This document shows positions 6,666-17,727 of a DNA stretch of 53,471 bases, piece after piece (position 1 is the stretch's first letter; each line of letters opens with the position of its first letter). The position numbers were made by a program, and so were the translations under genes. The stretch is from an uncultured Pseudoflavonifractor sp. Its GTDB lineage: Bacteria; Bacillota; Clostridia; Oscillospirales; Oscillospiraceae. The stretch is taken from NCBI GenBank assembly GCA_947577065.1, contig CANPTT010000013.1, positions 1 through 53,471 of the forward strand, given 5' to 3'. The notes under the pieces were generated by a model. That model was not told the origin of the DNA. It was given only the letters and a program-made list of their open reading frames with translations, and did not search any database.

Positions 6666-8165
6666 ATGAAACCTCTCCGCCTTATTTGCTCCCTGATCCT
6701 CTGCGCCGCCCTCTCTCTCCCCTTAGGGGCCTTTGCCGCCGGCGGTCCCCCATATCCCGATTTGCCCCAGGAGCATTGGGCCTACGCCGACATTACCCAG
6801 GCTGTGAACCTGGGCATTCTCAAAGGCATGGAGGATGGGCGGATGGCCCCCGAGGACACCTTGACCTGGGGACAATATCTGGTCATGCTGGACCGGGCCG
6901 TCTATCCGGAGGCCTACGCCCTTCAGCTCCAGCTGGGCGCCGCCTGGGATATGGCGGGATACGACGCCGCCAAGGAGATGGGCCTGCTACTGGAAAATGA
7001 CTTTCTTCCGGTATCCCCCTCCTCCCTCTCCCAGCCGATCCTGCGGCAGGACGCCGCCGTATTGCTCAACCGACTGCTGCTGGATATCGACTACAAGGAG
7101 ATGTTTTGGAGCGCCCCCTCCGACGATGAGGATTGGGAGATCCCCACCGCCGCCGGCTCCTTTTCCGACTGGAACACGCTGGACAACAACCACCAGGTCG
7201 CTGTAGCGCGGCTATTTGAGGCCGTCATCGTCAAGGGCCGTGCCGACGGGACCTTCGGCGGCGGAGAGACCATCAAGCGCGCCGACGGTACAGTGCTTCT
7301 CATGCGGGCCCTCCCCCTGGCGGAGATGCGGCTCTGGGGCTCTCCCAAGGATATCACCCTGCGCCTGCTGGACCAGGATGGGGGGCTTCTGGTGGCTGAC
7401 AAGACGATCCCCGCTGAGCTTGGCGCATCCACCTCGGAGCTGGCCGACCTGTACGCCCCCAAGCATTATGCCGCCATGGACGGCGGCGTTACCGTCACCC
7501 GGACCCGAGATCTGTATACCGTCACCATGCGGCCCTTCACCCAGGCGGAGCTGGATGAGGAGGCCTACTATGAGCAGCTCTCTGCCGGACAGGTCACCCA
7601 GGAGGAATATGACGCCCAGAATTTCTGGCTGCGGAAGTTAGGGGAAAACGACCAGAAAAAACTCCTCCTCTATGGCAACGCCAGCCAGCGCCGCTACGCC
7701 AACCGTCAGCAGGCCGAGCAGCACATGGTCACCATCACGGTACCCATGTGGCGCATTGACAAAAACGGCAACAAATATGCCTCCGAGGGCAGCTTCCCCA
7801 TCCATGCCGCCATCGCCAACGATGTAGTCGCTATCTTCACGGAAATTTTTAACGACCCGGAGCAGTTCCCCTTCCGGGACCTGGGCGGCTATGGCTGGCG
7901 GGGAGACAAGGCCACGGGAGAGCACAACTGCGGCACCGCCATCGATATCAACTGGAACGAAAATTATCAGATCCGCAACGGTCGTATCCAGACCGGCTCC
8001 CTCTGGCAGCCGGGGAATAATCCCTACTCCATCTCCCCCAACGGCTCGGTGGTCCGGATTTTTCGGGAACACGGCTGGTCCTGGGGCGGCGACGCCTGGG
8101 CCGATAACAGCGATGACAGCTATGGGTATCATGATTATATGCATTTCTCTTATATGGGATGGTAA
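6666..8165 (+). CDS. SLH-anchored M15 (VanY-like) D-Ala-D-Ala carboxypeptidase
   Basis: A 499-aa surface enzyme predicted to trim the terminal D-Ala from wall stem peptides. Residues 1-22 are a signal peptide. Three SLH repeats (about 26-75, 90-140 and 160-215; the middle one is degenerate) should hold it on secondary wall polymer. The C-terminal Peptidase_M15_4 domain has the zinc ligands in place: H420 and D427 in EHNCGTAID, and H493 in DYMHF near the end. The ATG at 6666 is chosen over 6534 because AAAGGA precedes it and the signal peptide begins there. It converges on the SLH-M13 gene and is headed by the structured leader. Confidence 0.9.
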   Translation: MKPLRLICSLILCAALSLPLGAFAAGGPPYPDLPQEHWAYADITQAVNLGILKGMEDGRMAPEDTLTWGQYLVMLDRAVYPEAYALQLQLGAAWDMAGYDAAKEMGLLLENDFLPVSPSSLSQPILRQDAAVLLNRLLLDIDYKEMFWSAPSDDEDWEIPTAAGSFSDWNTLDNNHQVAVARLFEAVIVKGRADGTFGGGETIKRADGTVLLMRALPLAEMRLWGSPKDITLRLLDQDGGLLVADKTIPAELGASTSELADLYAPKHYAAMDGGVTVTRTRDLYTVTMRPFTQAELDEEAYYEQLSAGQVTQEEYDAQNFWLRKLGENDQKKLLLYGNASQRRYANRQQAEQHMVTITVPMWRIDKNGNKYASEGSFPIHAAIANDVVAIFTEIFNDPEQFPFRDLGGYGWRGDKATGEHNCGTAIDINWNENYQIRNGRIQTGSLWQPGNNPYSISPNGSVVRIFREHGWSWGGDAWADNSDDSYGYHDYMHFSYMGW

Positions 8166-8185
8166 CACCGTGCAAACAGCAAAAT

Positions 8186-8224
8186 AAAAAATGGAGGCAG
8201 TTATTGAAACTGCCTCCATTTTTT
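8186..8224. terminator. Bidirectional terminator between M15 and M13 genes
   Basis: A perfect 12-bp stem ATGGAGGCAGTT with a 5-nt loop, flanked by AAAAA on the left and TTTTT on the right, so it works for both converging genes. Confidence 0.95.
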
Positions 8225-8238
8225 GTGTTGTTCAGCTC

Positions 8239-10596
8239 TTACCAAACTTTGACCCGAGTCTCGGGGGCCGCCCACATGCCGTCCCCCTCCTGAATCTCAA
8301 AGGTCTCAAAAAACAGATCCACGGTCTGCAGCGCTCGGTTGACCCGAAGCTTATCGGCGGCGTGAACATCGCTGGCCGCCAGATGTTCCAGGGTGTTCCG
8401 GGGGGCGGTGGAGGCCCAGGTTCTGGCCACCGTGCGGAAGAGAGTCTCAAAATCGGGCTCCTCCAACTTTCCGGCGGCTTCCACAATGCAGGCCAGAGCG
8501 CCCAGGTCAGCCACATTCTCACTGAGGGTCTGCACTCCCGAACAGAGGATGCCGGGGGCGGACTCCCGGCCGTCGTACCACTCTACCACAGCCTCACATT
8601 TGGTCTGGAACGCGGCATAATCCTCGGCGGTCCACCAGTCCGCGGCGTTACCGTTCTCGTCAAATTTGGCGCCAATGTTGTCAAAGGCGTGGGTGATCTC
8701 GTGGGCGATCACATAGCCGATGCCGCCCAGGTTCTCCTCCCGGCTGGCATTCACATCGTACATGGGGCTTTGAAGGATGGCGGCGGGGAAGGTGATGTCG
8801 TTGGCGGTAGCATTGTAGCAGGCATTTACCGTATAGGGGGCCATCATCCATTCATCCTTGTCCACCCCCTTGTCCTGGTAGGACAACATCTCATCCCTGG
8901 CGGCTTTCTGGACAGCAATCATATTGGAAAAGAAGGATCCGCCCTCCTCAGGGCCCTTAATATCGGCGTTGTCCAGATAGGTGGTCCAATCATCAGGATA
9001 GCCCACCTTTATTGCCATGGCTTCCAACTTCTTAAGGGCCATGGCCTTGGTTTCCTCGCTCATCCAGTCCTGGGCGGCCAGCCGCTCTTTATAGATGGCG
9101 ATGAACTCCCCAATCATCTCCTCCACATCGGCCTTGGCCTCAGGGGTAAAATAGGCTTCGGCATAGGCCTGGGAGAGATAGTCGCTGAGAAGGCTCTGAA
9201 CCTGGGCGGCAGCGACCTGTTCGGGCTCTTGGCGGCCCTCCATGCCGTAGTAAACGGCCTGGAATTCATATTCAGCTTCCATAAAGTCCTGGTTCAGGGC
9301 ACTACAGGTCATCAATACAAGGCCGATCTTGGACATGGCCTTCAGGTCGTCCAGATGGTCATTGTTGAAGTAGACTGCCCCAGCCTCCATCGCCCCCACA
9401 TCGCTGACCCCGATCCGGTCAGCCGGCTTCAGGCCGCTGGCAGCATAAAAACCCTCCAGATCCACCTGGGGGAAGATGGCTTTCAGCTCCTCCATGGTAT
9501 AGAGGTTGTAGATCAGATCCACATTGCCCCTGTCCTGGACGTCCAAAGAGGCAGCGGAGACTACCGCCTCCATGTCATAGACCCGCTGGGCGTTGATCCG
9601 GGCTGCGGTCTCCTCCTCCCCGCTCAGGGTAAGAAGTTTGGTGAGAAAGCTCAGGTAGGCCTCGGTCAGAGTGGGATCGCCTCCGGCGTAGAAGTCTTTC
9701 CCCATCATAGATTCAAAGGTACTGAACCGAACGGCGTATTGGCTGGAGTCCATCAGGTCAATGGTAAGACCGAAGCTCAGGAGGGTGACAAAACCCAGCT
9801 CCTCCCGCATTTTGGTCTCGGAAGCCATCAGGTCGTCCAAGGTCTCAGCGCTATCAATCGCATCGAGATACTTCCGGATCGGTTCCACCCCCGCCTTCTC
9901 CCGGCCCTCGGTATCCACCACTGTGTTGTAAAGGGCAGCGATCTTGGCCTCGGCGGTTCCCTTCTCCTGCGGCTGGGCGGCAATATCGGTAATGAGCCGG
10001 GCCACCTGGTCGTTGACCTCAAACATAAGTCCATAAAGGGCGCCATTGATCATCTGACCGACAGGAATGGTAGACTGAGCCAGCCAGTCCTTGTTGACGG
10101 CGGCATAGAAGTCGTCCTTCAGGTTGGCGCCCTGATAGGCATAGGCCCGGCCGATGAGCGTCTCCAGCTCGGCCTGTGTGATCAATTCCTCCGGAGAGAG
10201 CTGTCCTTCCCCGGTACCGGCCACAATACCGGCCCTCAGCACTTCAGCCAGTTCCTCCTCCGCCCAGGCAGGGATATCGGTGAAGGTCTCGGCCGGAAAG
10301 GCACTCCGTGCATTGGCGCCCACAGGGGGCTCAAAGCCGCCGAAGGCCCGCTCCAGCATAACCAGGGCTTCCGCCCGGGTCAGTGGGCGTTCCAGGTGAA
10401 GATCCCCTGTTTCGTCGCCCTGCAGGATGTCCGCCATAGTTGGGGTGATGTAGTCATCAGCGGCGGCAGCGATTATATCCCGGGCTTGGCCTCGGGTCAG
10501 CACATCTGACCCGGCCGCCAGAGCACCGGAGCCAAGGGTAAGCGTCAAGGCCAAGGCGGAGCTTCCCGCCGCCAGCCGTTGTTTCCAGTGTTTCAT
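8239..10596 (-). CDS. M13-family (neprilysin/PepO-like) zinc metallopeptidase with SLH repeats
   Basis: A 785-aa exported peptidase. Residues 1-27 are a signal peptide. About 30-140 hold two SLH-like repeats (LTRGQARDIIAAA, LTRAEALVMLERAF, ELITQAELETLIGRAY). The rest is a full M13 catalytic region beginning DDFYAAVNKDWL. The zinc site HEITH is at about residue 630 in VIAHEITHAFDN, and the third ligand lies in ENVAD near residue 692. The family substrate-binding motif NDITFPAAIL precedes it, and the protein ends VKVW, like the usual CRVW. M13 enzymes cut short peptides. The SLH anchor keeps it on the surface, perhaps for peptide feeding or host-peptide breakdown (inference). Confidence 0.93.
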   Translation of the reverse strand: MKHWKQRLAAGSSALALTLTLGSGALAAGSDVLTRGQARDIIAAAADDYITPTMADILQGDETGDLHLERPLTRAEALVMLERAFGGFEPPVGANARSAFPAETFTDIPAWAEEELAEVLRAGIVAGTGEGQLSPEELITQAELETLIGRAYAYQGANLKDDFYAAVNKDWLAQSTIPVGQMINGALYGLMFEVNDQVARLITDIAAQPQEKGTAEAKIAALYNTVVDTEGREKAGVEPIRKYLDAIDSAETLDDLMASETKMREELGFVTLLSFGLTIDLMDSSQYAVRFSTFESMMGKDFYAGGDPTLTEAYLSFLTKLLTLSGEEETAARINAQRVYDMEAVVSAASLDVQDRGNVDLIYNLYTMEELKAIFPQVDLEGFYAASGLKPADRIGVSDVGAMEAGAVYFNNDHLDDLKAMSKIGLVLMTCSALNQDFMEAEYEFQAVYYGMEGRQEPEQVAAAQVQSLLSDYLSQAYAEAYFTPEAKADVEEMIGEFIAIYKERLAAQDWMSEETKAMALKKLEAMAIKVGYPDDWTTYLDNADIKGPEEGGSFFSNMIAVQKAARDEMLSYQDKGVDKDEWMMAPYTVNACYNATANDITFPAAILQSPMYDVNASREENLGGIGYVIAHEITHAFDNIGAKFDENGNAADWWTAEDYAAFQTKCEAVVEWYDGRESAPGILCSGVQTLSENVADLGALACIVEAAGKLEEPDFETLFRTVARTWASTAPRNTLEHLAASDVHAADKLRVNRALQTVDLFFETFEIQEGDGMWAAPETRVKVW

Positions 10597-10630
10597 ATGA
10601 ACTTCTCCTTTTCAAAAAATCAACGTTCTA

Positions 10631-10659
10631 AGGATACCACTTTTGTTTCCAAAATTCAA
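10631..10659 (-). promoter_or_regulatory. Predicted promoter of M13 gene
   Basis: Reverse-strand TTGAAT, 17 nt, TATCCT, ~35 nt before the start codon, with AAGGAGAAG as ribosome site. The stretch 10660-10785 shows no gene or clear signal. Confidence 0.5.
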
Positions 10660-10785
10660 CATCACTTTATGAGAGCTACGCTCCCTATGCAAGGAAAATC
10701 TCTTCGCATCCTCTGTTCAATGGCGGCGGCTGAAAAACAGGAACGTCTTGATGATGCGATTTATGATAGTATGCGCCGAAACAGC

Positions 10786-10818
10786 AAAAAGACCGGCACT
10801 GTATTTTGTACAGTGCCG
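10786..10818 (-). terminator. clpB terminator
   Basis: A 10-bp stem CGGCACTGTA/TACAGTGCCG, followed on the reverse strand by GTCTTTTT, 15 nt past the clpB stop. Confidence 0.92.
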
Positions 10819-10832
10819 ATCCTCCCGCCTTT

Positions 10833-13433
10833 TTATTTTTCCACCATTTTCAGCTTGCCCTCTGCTGCGTCTATTGTTACCGTCTCCCCTTCCGTGACTT
10901 CTCCGGCAATGATGGCGCGACTCATAAGGGTCTCCAGGGTGTGTTGGAGATAGCGGCGCAGGGGCCGGGCACCGTACAGGGGGTCGTAAGCGTTTTCAAT
11001 GATGAGCTCCTTGGCCGCCGCAGTCAGCTCGCAGCGCAGCTCCCGCTGGCTTAGGCGCTGGTTCAGGTTTTCCAGCAGCAGATCTACAATATGGGTCACG
11101 TTATCCTTTGTCAAGGGCTTGTAAAAAACGATCTCGTCCAGACGGTTGAGAAACTCGGGGCGGAATGCCTGCTTTAGAAGGGCGTTGATCTGCTCCCTGG
11201 CCTCCGGGGTGATCTCCCCCGCTTCGTTGATGCCTTCCAGCAGATATTGGCTGCCCAGATTGGAGGTGAGGATGATGACGGTGTTCTTGAAGTCCACCGT
11301 CCGGCCCTGGCCGTCGGTGATGCGGCCGTCGTCCAGCACCTGGAGAAGAACGTTAAACACGTCGGGATGAGCCTTCTCCACCTCGTCAAAAAGGATAACG
11401 GAATAGGGCGCCCGGCGGACCGCCTCGGTAAGCTGGCCGCCCTCCTCGTAGCCCACATACCCCGGAGGTGCGCCGATGAGACGGGAGACAGAAAATTTTT
11501 CCATATATTCGCTCATGTCGATACGCACCAGGTTCTTTTCGCTGTCAAAAAGGGTGGCGGCCAGGGTCTTGGCAAGCTCCGTCTTCCCCACACCGGTGGG
11601 GCCCAGGAAAAGGAAGGAGCCGATGGGCTTATTGGGATCTGCGATCCCTGCCCGGCTTCTCAGGATCGCCTCGCTCACCAAGCGGACAGCCTCCTCCTGG
11701 CCTACCACACGCTGGTGGAGGATACTCTCCAGGTGCAGCAGCTTTTCCCGCTCCCCTTCCATAAGCCGAGATACGGGGATACCCGTCCACCGCTCCACGA
11801 CGCGGGCCACCTCCTCCTCGGTGACCCGGTCGCGAAGAAGGCTGTGCTCCTTTCCCCGGCCGGCCGCCTTCTCCTCGGCCTCCAGCCGTTTTTGAAGCTC
11901 AGGGATCCGACCGTATTGGAGCTGGGCCGCCTTTTCCAGGTCATATTGCCGCTGCGCTCTCTGAAGGTCTCCATTCGCCGTCTCCAGCTCCTCCCGGAGC
12001 CTCCGCACCGCGCCGATGGAAGCTTTTTCGTTCTCCCACTGGGCCTTCTTGGCCTTAAACTCCTCACGCAGATCACCCAGTTCCCGCCGGATATCGGCTA
12101 AATGCTCCTGGGAAAGCTTATCCGTCTCCTTGGCAAGGGCGGCCTCCTCGATCTCCAGTTGGGTCATTTTTCCTTGCAGCACATCCAACTCGGTGGGCAT
12201 GGAGTCGATCTCCGTCCGCACGGTGGCACACGCCTCGTCGATCAGATCGATGGCCTTGTCCGGCAAAAAGCGGTCGGTGATATAGCGGCTGGAAAGGGTG
12301 GCAGCGGCAATGATGGCCCCATCAGCGATCATTACTCCGTGGAATACCTGGTACCGCTCCTTCAGCCCCCGGAGAATGGCTACCGTATCCTCCACCGTAG
12401 GCTCCCTCACCAGCACAGGCTGGAATCGCCGCTCCAAGGCAGCGTCCTTCTCGATATACTGCCGATATTCGTTGAGGGTAGTGGCCCCGATGCAGTGAAG
12501 CTCTCCTCTGGCCAGTAGGGGCTTGAGCAAATTGCCCGCATCCATAGCTCCCTCTGTCTTTCCCGCTCCGACTATGGTGTGAAGTTCATCAATAAAGAGA
12601 AGGATGCGACCCTCCGATTTTCTCACCTCATTGAGAACGGCCTTCAGCCGCTCTTCAAACTCTCCCCGATACTTTGCTCCGGCAACAAGGGCGCCCATAT
12701 CCAGATTAAAGATGGTCTTATCTTTCAGGGAGGCGGGCACATCCCCCTTGACGATCCGCTGAGCCAACCCCTCGGCAATGGCGGTCTTTCCCACTCCCGG
12801 CTCACCGATAAGCACAGGATTGTTTTTGCTCTTTCGGGAGAGGATCCGGACTACGTTTCGAATTTCCTCATCCCTGCCGATCACCGGGTCCAGCTTGTTC
12901 TGCCGGGCACGCTCCACCAGATCAACGCCGTATTTTTTCAGCGCGTCATAGGTCTCCTCCGGATTGTCGGAGGTAACCTGCTGGTTTCCCCGGACCTCGG
13001 ACAAAGCCCTCAGGACGCCTTCCGCCGTCACACGATACAGCCTGCAAAGCTCCTCCAACTCCCGGTCCGGACACTTTACCAGTCCCAGCAGCAAATGCTC
13101 CACCGAAACGTATTCATCCTTCATCTGTCCCGCGGTGTCCTCAGCCTCCTCCAGCGCCCTGTCCACCCCCTGGGCGACATAGACCCTCCCCTGCTCTCTC
13201 CCTGGGCCGGAGACCTTAGGCAGCCGCTCCACCTGTGCCTTTACGGCAGCCTGAAAGCTTGGCACAGTGAGCCCCATCTTGACCAGAAGCTGCGGGACCA
13301 GACCATTCTCCGCCTCCAACAGGGCCAACAGCAGATGGCTCTGCTCGATCTGCTGATTTCCGTACCGGCTTGCCAGCGCCTGGGCGCTTTGAATTGCCTC
13401 CAGTGATCTCTGCGTATAGTTTTGCGCGTTCAT
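10833..13433 (-). CDS. clpB: ClpB disaggregase (Hsp100)
   Basis: An 866-aa cytosolic AAA+ machine that pulls proteins out of aggregates together with DnaK. The order is normal. An N-domain (1-145) is followed by AAA-1, with Walker [10 protein letters not shown] near residue 205 and Walker [10 protein letters not shown]. Next comes the long coiled-coil M-domain (about 400-525), then AAA-2 with Walker [10 protein letters not shown] near residue 605. The C-terminal domain contains [11 protein letters not shown]. There is no ClpP-docking loop of the ClpA/C kind, and the M-domain is of ClpB length. It lies 77 nt after hsp20 and shares heat-shock control if the terminator between them leaks. Confidence 0.97.
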   Translation of the reverse strand: MNAQNYTQRSLEAIQSAQALASRYGNQQIEQSHLLLALLEAENGLVPQLLVKMGLTVPSFQAAVKAQVERLPKVSGPGREQGRVYVAQGVDRALEEAEDTAGQMKDEYVSVEHLLLGLVKCPDRELEELCRLYRVTAEGVLRALSEVRGNQQVTSDNPEETYDALKKYGVDLVERARQNKLDPVIGRDEEIRNVVRILSRKSKNNPVLIGEPGVGKTAIAEGLAQRIVKGDVPASLKDKTIFNLDMGALVAGAKYRGEFEERLKAVLNEVRKSEGRILLFIDELHTIVGAGKTEGAMDAGNLLKPLLARGELHCIGATTLNEYRQYIEKDAALERRFQPVLVREPTVEDTVAILRGLKERYQVFHGVMIADGAIIAAATLSSRYITDRFLPDKAIDLIDEACATVRTEIDSMPTELDVLQGKMTQLEIEEAALAKETDKLSQEHLADIRRELGDLREEFKAKKAQWENEKASIGAVRRLREELETANGDLQRAQRQYDLEKAAQLQYGRIPELQKRLEAEEKAAGRGKEHSLLRDRVTEEEVARVVERWTGIPVSRLMEGEREKLLHLESILHQRVVGQEEAVRLVSEAILRSRAGIADPNKPIGSFLFLGPTGVGKTELAKTLAATLFDSEKNLVRIDMSEYMEKFSVSRLIGAPPGYVGYEEGGQLTEAVRRAPYSVILFDEVEKAHPDVFNVLLQVLDDGRITDGQGRTVDFKNTVIILTSNLGSQYLLEGINEAGEITPEAREQINALLKQAFRPEFLNRLDEIVFYKPLTKDNVTHIVDLLLENLNQRLSQRELRCELTAAAKELIIENAYDPLYGARPLRRYLQHTLETLMSRAIIAGEVTEGETVTIDAAEGKLKMVEK

Positions 13434-13467
13434 GGATCTTCACACCCCTTTTGTTTTGGTTCTATAC

Positions 13468-13500
13468 AAAAAGGACCGGCCAGCGATCGCTGGTCGGTCC
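13468..13500 (-). terminator. Terminator between hsp20 and clpB
   Basis: A reverse-strand stem GGACCGACCAGCG/CGCTGGCCGGTCC (one G-U) followed by TTTTT. It would lower clpB output relative to hsp20 unless clpB has its own promoter. None is clear in the 30 nt before its start. Confidence 0.88.
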
Positions 13501-13510
13501 TTGGCCGCAC

Positions 13511-13939
13511 TCACCGGATCTCGATCCGGTGGATCTCCGGCTCTGCAGGCTTCGCCTTGGGGAGAGTCAGAGCCAGCACACCGTTCTCATAGGCAGCGGT
13601 AATGTTCTTCTCCTCAATACCCGTCACATCGAAGCTGCGCTGGAAGGAGCCATAGCGGCGCTCCCGCCGAATGTACGTACCGTCAGCAGCCTTATCCCCG
13701 CTCTCCTCGCTGTGGGTAGCGGTGATGGTGAGAATACCGTCCTTCAGGTCCAAGGTGATGTCCTCTTTCTTGAAGCCGGGCAGCTCAGCCTCCAGCACAT
13801 AGCTGTCGCCAGTGTCTCTGATATCGGTACGGAAGGCAGGCAGATCGGCATTGGAGCGGCGAAAGAAATCCCGGGCGAAGTTATCAAAGGTATCAAACAA
13901 ATTGTTGTCGCCGCGGTCAAAGGGAAGCATACCAAACAT
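13511..13939 (-). CDS. Hsp20/alpha-crystallin small heat-shock protein
   Basis: A 142-aa ATP-independent holdase that keeps unfolding proteins soluble for DnaK and ClpB. The alpha-crystallin domain spans about residues 38-130 (RTDIRDTGDSYVLEAELPGF, then GVLALTLPKAKP). A C-terminal I-x-I-type tail (IHRIEIR) helps oligomer formation. The N-terminus (MFGMLPFDRGDNNLFDTFDN) is typical of clostridial members. AAAGGAG lies before the ATG. Two CIRCE-like operators upstream point to HrcA repression. The clpB gene follows directly and works in the same pathway. Confidence 0.95.
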   Translation of the reverse strand: MFGMLPFDRGDNNLFDTFDNFARDFFRRSNADLPAFRTDIRDTGDSYVLEAELPGFKKEDITLDLKDGILTITATHSEESGDKAADGTYIRRERRYGSFQRSFDVTGIEEKNITAAYENGVLALTLPKAKPAEPEIHRIEIR

Positions 13940-13967
13940 AGTAAAAATCTCCTTTTTGATTTTAATT

Positions 13968-13994
13968 TTAGCACTTTATCCTATTGTTTGCTAA
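13968..13994 (-). promoter_or_regulatory. Degenerate CIRCE-like operator near hsp20 start
   Basis: TTAGCACTT-N9-GTTTGCTAA keeps the 9-9-9 layout of CIRCE with three mismatches (one left, two right). It lies ~30 nt before the hsp20 start, the usual CIRCE position. Confidence 0.45.
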
Positions 13995-14113
13995 TCTTTT
14001 CGAGACTGCATGGGACTCAACCTTTCTTTATCCCGGGCGTCCCCGGTTTTCAAGTTATAGTATAATCAACGCCTGTGAACAAATATACCACAAAGTATGT
14101 CCAAATTGTAAAC

Positions 14114-14140
14114 TTAGCACTCATATCGTGCAAGTGCTAA
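14114..14140 (-). promoter_or_regulatory. CIRCE operator (HrcA site)
   Basis: TTAGCACTC-N9-AAGTGCTAA differs from the CIRCE consensus TTAGCACTC-N9-GAGTGCTAA at one base. It lies ~175 nt before the hsp20 start and before several -10-like sequences. HrcA binding here would control hsp20 and perhaps clpB. The stretch between the two operators holds no gene. Confidence 0.85.
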
Positions 14141-14191
14141 TATCGCCTTTCAAAGACTGCGTTTACACAGGACCAAATCTTTCCTCCCTAT

Positions 14192-14224
14192 AAAAACGAG
14201 CCGTCCCCTTAAGGGGACGGCTCG
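14192..14224 (-). terminator. ftsZ terminator
   Basis: A reverse-strand 12-bp stem CGAGCCGTCCCC/GGGGACGGCTCG with TTAA loop, followed by TTTTTATAG. It ends the division cluster. Confidence 0.95.
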
Positions 14225-14239
14225 TCGCTGCCGCTGCTT

Positions 14240-15388
<1,149 letters not shown>

Positions 15389-15479
15389 ATTTGCTCCTCC
15401 TATGTATGGTTCTTCTGTATTCCACAGCAGATGTAGCCATTTTGTGGCCTTGCCGCCAGTGTGTTCTATATCTTGTACT

Positions 15480-15508
15480 ATTTTATCCTTCTTTGGCCCT
15501 CAGGTCAA
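15480..15508 (-). promoter_or_regulatory. ftsZ promoter
   Basis: Reverse-strand TTGACC, 17 nt, TAAAAT, ~92 nt before the ftsZ start. It lets ftsZ be made at a higher level than the cluster upstream. Confidence 0.8.
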
Positions 15509-15557
15509 TAGCTCTGAGTGGATTTCTTACAACTTTGCCCAACTTTTTTCTCTCCTG

Positions 15558-16349
15558 CTACGACGGAAGCCATCGCTCGGTGAGCAGCCGTGCCTGCGCA
15601 TCCCCATAGGTCAGCTCCAAAGTCCCCGCCACAGTCTCTCCCTGCTGAGCAAAGGTTTCCAATGTCTGCTGCAGCGAGTAGACCCGCAGATCAAAATTTC
15701 CCTCCATGGGGACCGCTACCGTAAGCTCCTCTCCATAGCCAAAGCGGATCACGTTGGAGGCGCTCAGATCAATAAAATCGGTGACTCCCTGCGCCATTCC
15801 CCTGCCATCCAAAGCAGTGAGAAGATAACGCAGTCCATCCAGCTTGGTCTGCTCGGTAATATCCACCTTCAGCCACTCCCCTACGCCGGGCTCCACGGGA
15901 TGGAGTCCCCGGACCTCCGGCAGCCCTTCGGTGATGGACTTTTCCCCCTGCTCCAGCAGCTTTCCCCGGGCGTCTAAAAGCCACCAACTCCCTTCAAAGC
16001 GGAGGGCGGCGGCGGGGGTGCATTCCGTGATATGCAGCTCCACCGTATCCGGCAGACGATGGACGGGGACGGCATTCTCTACATAGGGAAGCTTCCGCAG
16101 AATGCTTTGGGCGGTCTGGGGTCTGTTCACCAAAAACAGGTTATCCCCCAGCTCCACTCCCGAAGCGGCAATGACCTCCTGGGCACTGTAGCGGCTATTT
16201 CCGGTCACCACCACCTGATTTACCCTAAAAAATGCCACACAGCCCATCAAAATGGCGGCAAAAATCACTAGAAAGGACAGCAGCTTATAGAGGAAGCCAA
16301 AGCGTCCCCTTCTCCGCCGCCGTCGATTCCGGTTCTTTCTCACCGCCAT
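15558..16349 (-). CDS. ftsQ: Cell division protein FtsQ/DivIB
   Basis: A 263-aa bitopic membrane protein of the divisome. A very basic N-tail (RKNRNRRRRRRGR) is followed by one membrane helix at about 19-40. A POTRA domain follows (about 45-115: FRVNQVVVTGNSRYSAQEVI) and then the FtsQ beta domain. It bridges FtsL, the septal PBP and FtsW outside the membrane (family knowledge). It comes after murA with a 109-nt gap and before ftsZ, the usual order minus ftsA. No terminator is seen before ftsZ. Confidence 0.9.
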   Translation of the reverse strand: MAVRKNRNRRRRRRGRFGFLYKLLSFLVIFAAILMGCVAFFRVNQVVVTGNSRYSAQEVIAASGVELGDNLFLVNRPQTAQSILRKLPYVENAVPVHRLPDTVELHITECTPAAALRFEGSWWLLDARGKLLEQGEKSITEGLPEVRGLHPVEPGVGEWLKVDITEQTKLDGLRYLLTALDGRGMAQGVTDFIDLSASNVIRFGYGEELTVAVPMEGNFDLRVYSLQQTLETFAQQGETVAGTLELTYGDAQARLLTERWLPS

Positions 16350-16458
16350 TCCATGGCCTCCCGTATCTTTTGTCAGCCTGTGCCCCCGGTCATAGGCCGT
16401 AAAACAGCTTCATCCGCTGCTATGAACGTTATCTTATCACGTTCAGATGAAAAAATCG

Positions 16459-17727
16459 TTAAGATTCCGTGACAATTTCCTCTTCCCGAACGATTTCCGC
16501 CCCCAGGGCCCTCAGATCTCCCGCCAGGTCGCTATATCCCCGGCAGATGTGATGTAATCCGGAGAGGATCGTCTCCCCCTCCGCCCCCAAGCCCGCCAAG
16601 GCCAGTGCCGCTCCGCCCCGCAGATCGGCGGCCCGGACCCTGGCCCCAAAGAGACAGGGTACGCCGCAGACCACCGCCACTTTTCCCTCTACCCGGATGT
16701 CCGCCCCCATACGGGCCAGCTCATCCACGTGACGGTAACGGCTGTCAAACATATTCTCTGCAAAAACGGTAGCTCCCTCCGCCTTACACAGCGCCGCCAT
16801 CACCACCGCCTGGGCGTCAGTGGGAAAGCCGGGGTAGGGGGCCGTTCGAATGGGCCGGACCGAGCGCAGACGTCCTAAGACTCTGATACGGACAGACTGC
16901 GCGCCGCTCTCCACCTGGCACCCCGCCTCAGCCAGGACGGCTGTCACGGTAGACAGCTGCCGCCAATCCACCCCTGTGACCTCTCCCTCTCCCCCGGCGG
17001 CGGCCACCGCCGAGAGGTATGTAGCCGCCACGATCCGATCCGCCAGTACGGTGTGCTCCCCGCCGTGAAGAGGCTTCCCGCCCTCAATGACGATCACAGA
17101 ACTCCCCGCCCCCCGGATCTTTGCCCCCAGCGCCTGAAGAAAGTTTTGCAGATCTACGATCTCAGGCTCCCGGGCAGCGTTTGTAATGGTGGTGGTCCCC
17201 TCCGCCATCACTGCCGCCAGCATGGCGTTCTCGGTAGCTCCTACGCTGGCCAGGGACAAGGTGATATCTCCACCCGTCAGCTTCCCTTTGCAAAAAAGTC
17301 TTCCATTCCGCTCCTCGATCTCTGCCCCCAACGCCCGAAGGGCCATCAGATGCAGATCGATGGGGCGGGGCCCCAATTCGCAGCCGCCGGGGTAGGTCAA
17401 CTCTGCCTGCCCCATGCGGCCCAAAATGGGGCCCAAAAAAACTACGGAGGAACGCATCTCTCGCATAAGGCTGTCCGGTACCGCCCAGCCGGTAGGCGCG
17501 GAGGCGTCCACCGTCACCGTCTCTCCCTCCCGCGCCACCCGGCAGCCCAAGTGGCGGAGGATATCTAATGTATGGTCCACATCTGTAAGACGGGGACAAT
17601 TGTGCAGTACGCACACGCCCTCTGAGAGGAGAGTGGCCGCCAGGATGGGCAGGACGCTGTTTTTGGCCCCCTGCACCCGGACAGACCCAGACAGGGGTCG
17701 ACCCCCTTGGATCTTAAAAACGCTCAT
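16459..17727 (-). CDS. murA: UDP-N-acetylglucosamine 1-carboxyvinyltransferase
   Basis: A 422-aa cytosolic enzyme for the first committed wall step, moving enolpyruvate from PEP to UDP-GlcNAc. The N-terminal KNSVLPILAATLL is the family start. The catalytic cysteine is present at about C116 in PGGCELGPRPIDLHL, so the enzyme should be fosfomycin-sensitive by the known Cys rule. Length matches the family. Clostridia often have two copies; only this one is in the window. It sits between murG and ftsQ, replacing murB/murC found there in other species. Confidence 0.96.
   Translation of the reverse strand: MSVFKIQGGRPLSGSVRVQGAKNSVLPILAATLLSEGVCVLHNCPRLTDVDHTLDILRHLGCRVAREGETVTVDASAPTGWAVPDSLMREMRSSVVFLGPILGRMGQAELTYPGGCELGPRPIDLHLMALRALGAEIEERNGRLFCKGKLTGGDITLSLASVGATENAMLAAVMAEGTTTITNAAREPEIVDLQNFLQALGAKIRGAGSSVIVIEGGKPLHGGEHTVLADRIVAATYLSAVAAAGGEGEVTGVDWRQLSTVTAVLAEAGCQVESGAQSVRIRVLGRLRSVRPIRTAPYPGFPTDAQAVVMAALCKAEGATVFAENMFDSRYRHVDELARMGADIRVEGKVAVVCGVPCLFGARVRAADLRGGAALALAGLGAEGETILSGLHHICRGYSDLAGDLRALGAEIVREEEIVTES

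Noticed and set aside
8191-10509. 772-aa frame on the + strand
   Set aside because: Antisense shadow of the M13 gene; the M13 frame has the HEITH site, signal peptide and promoter.
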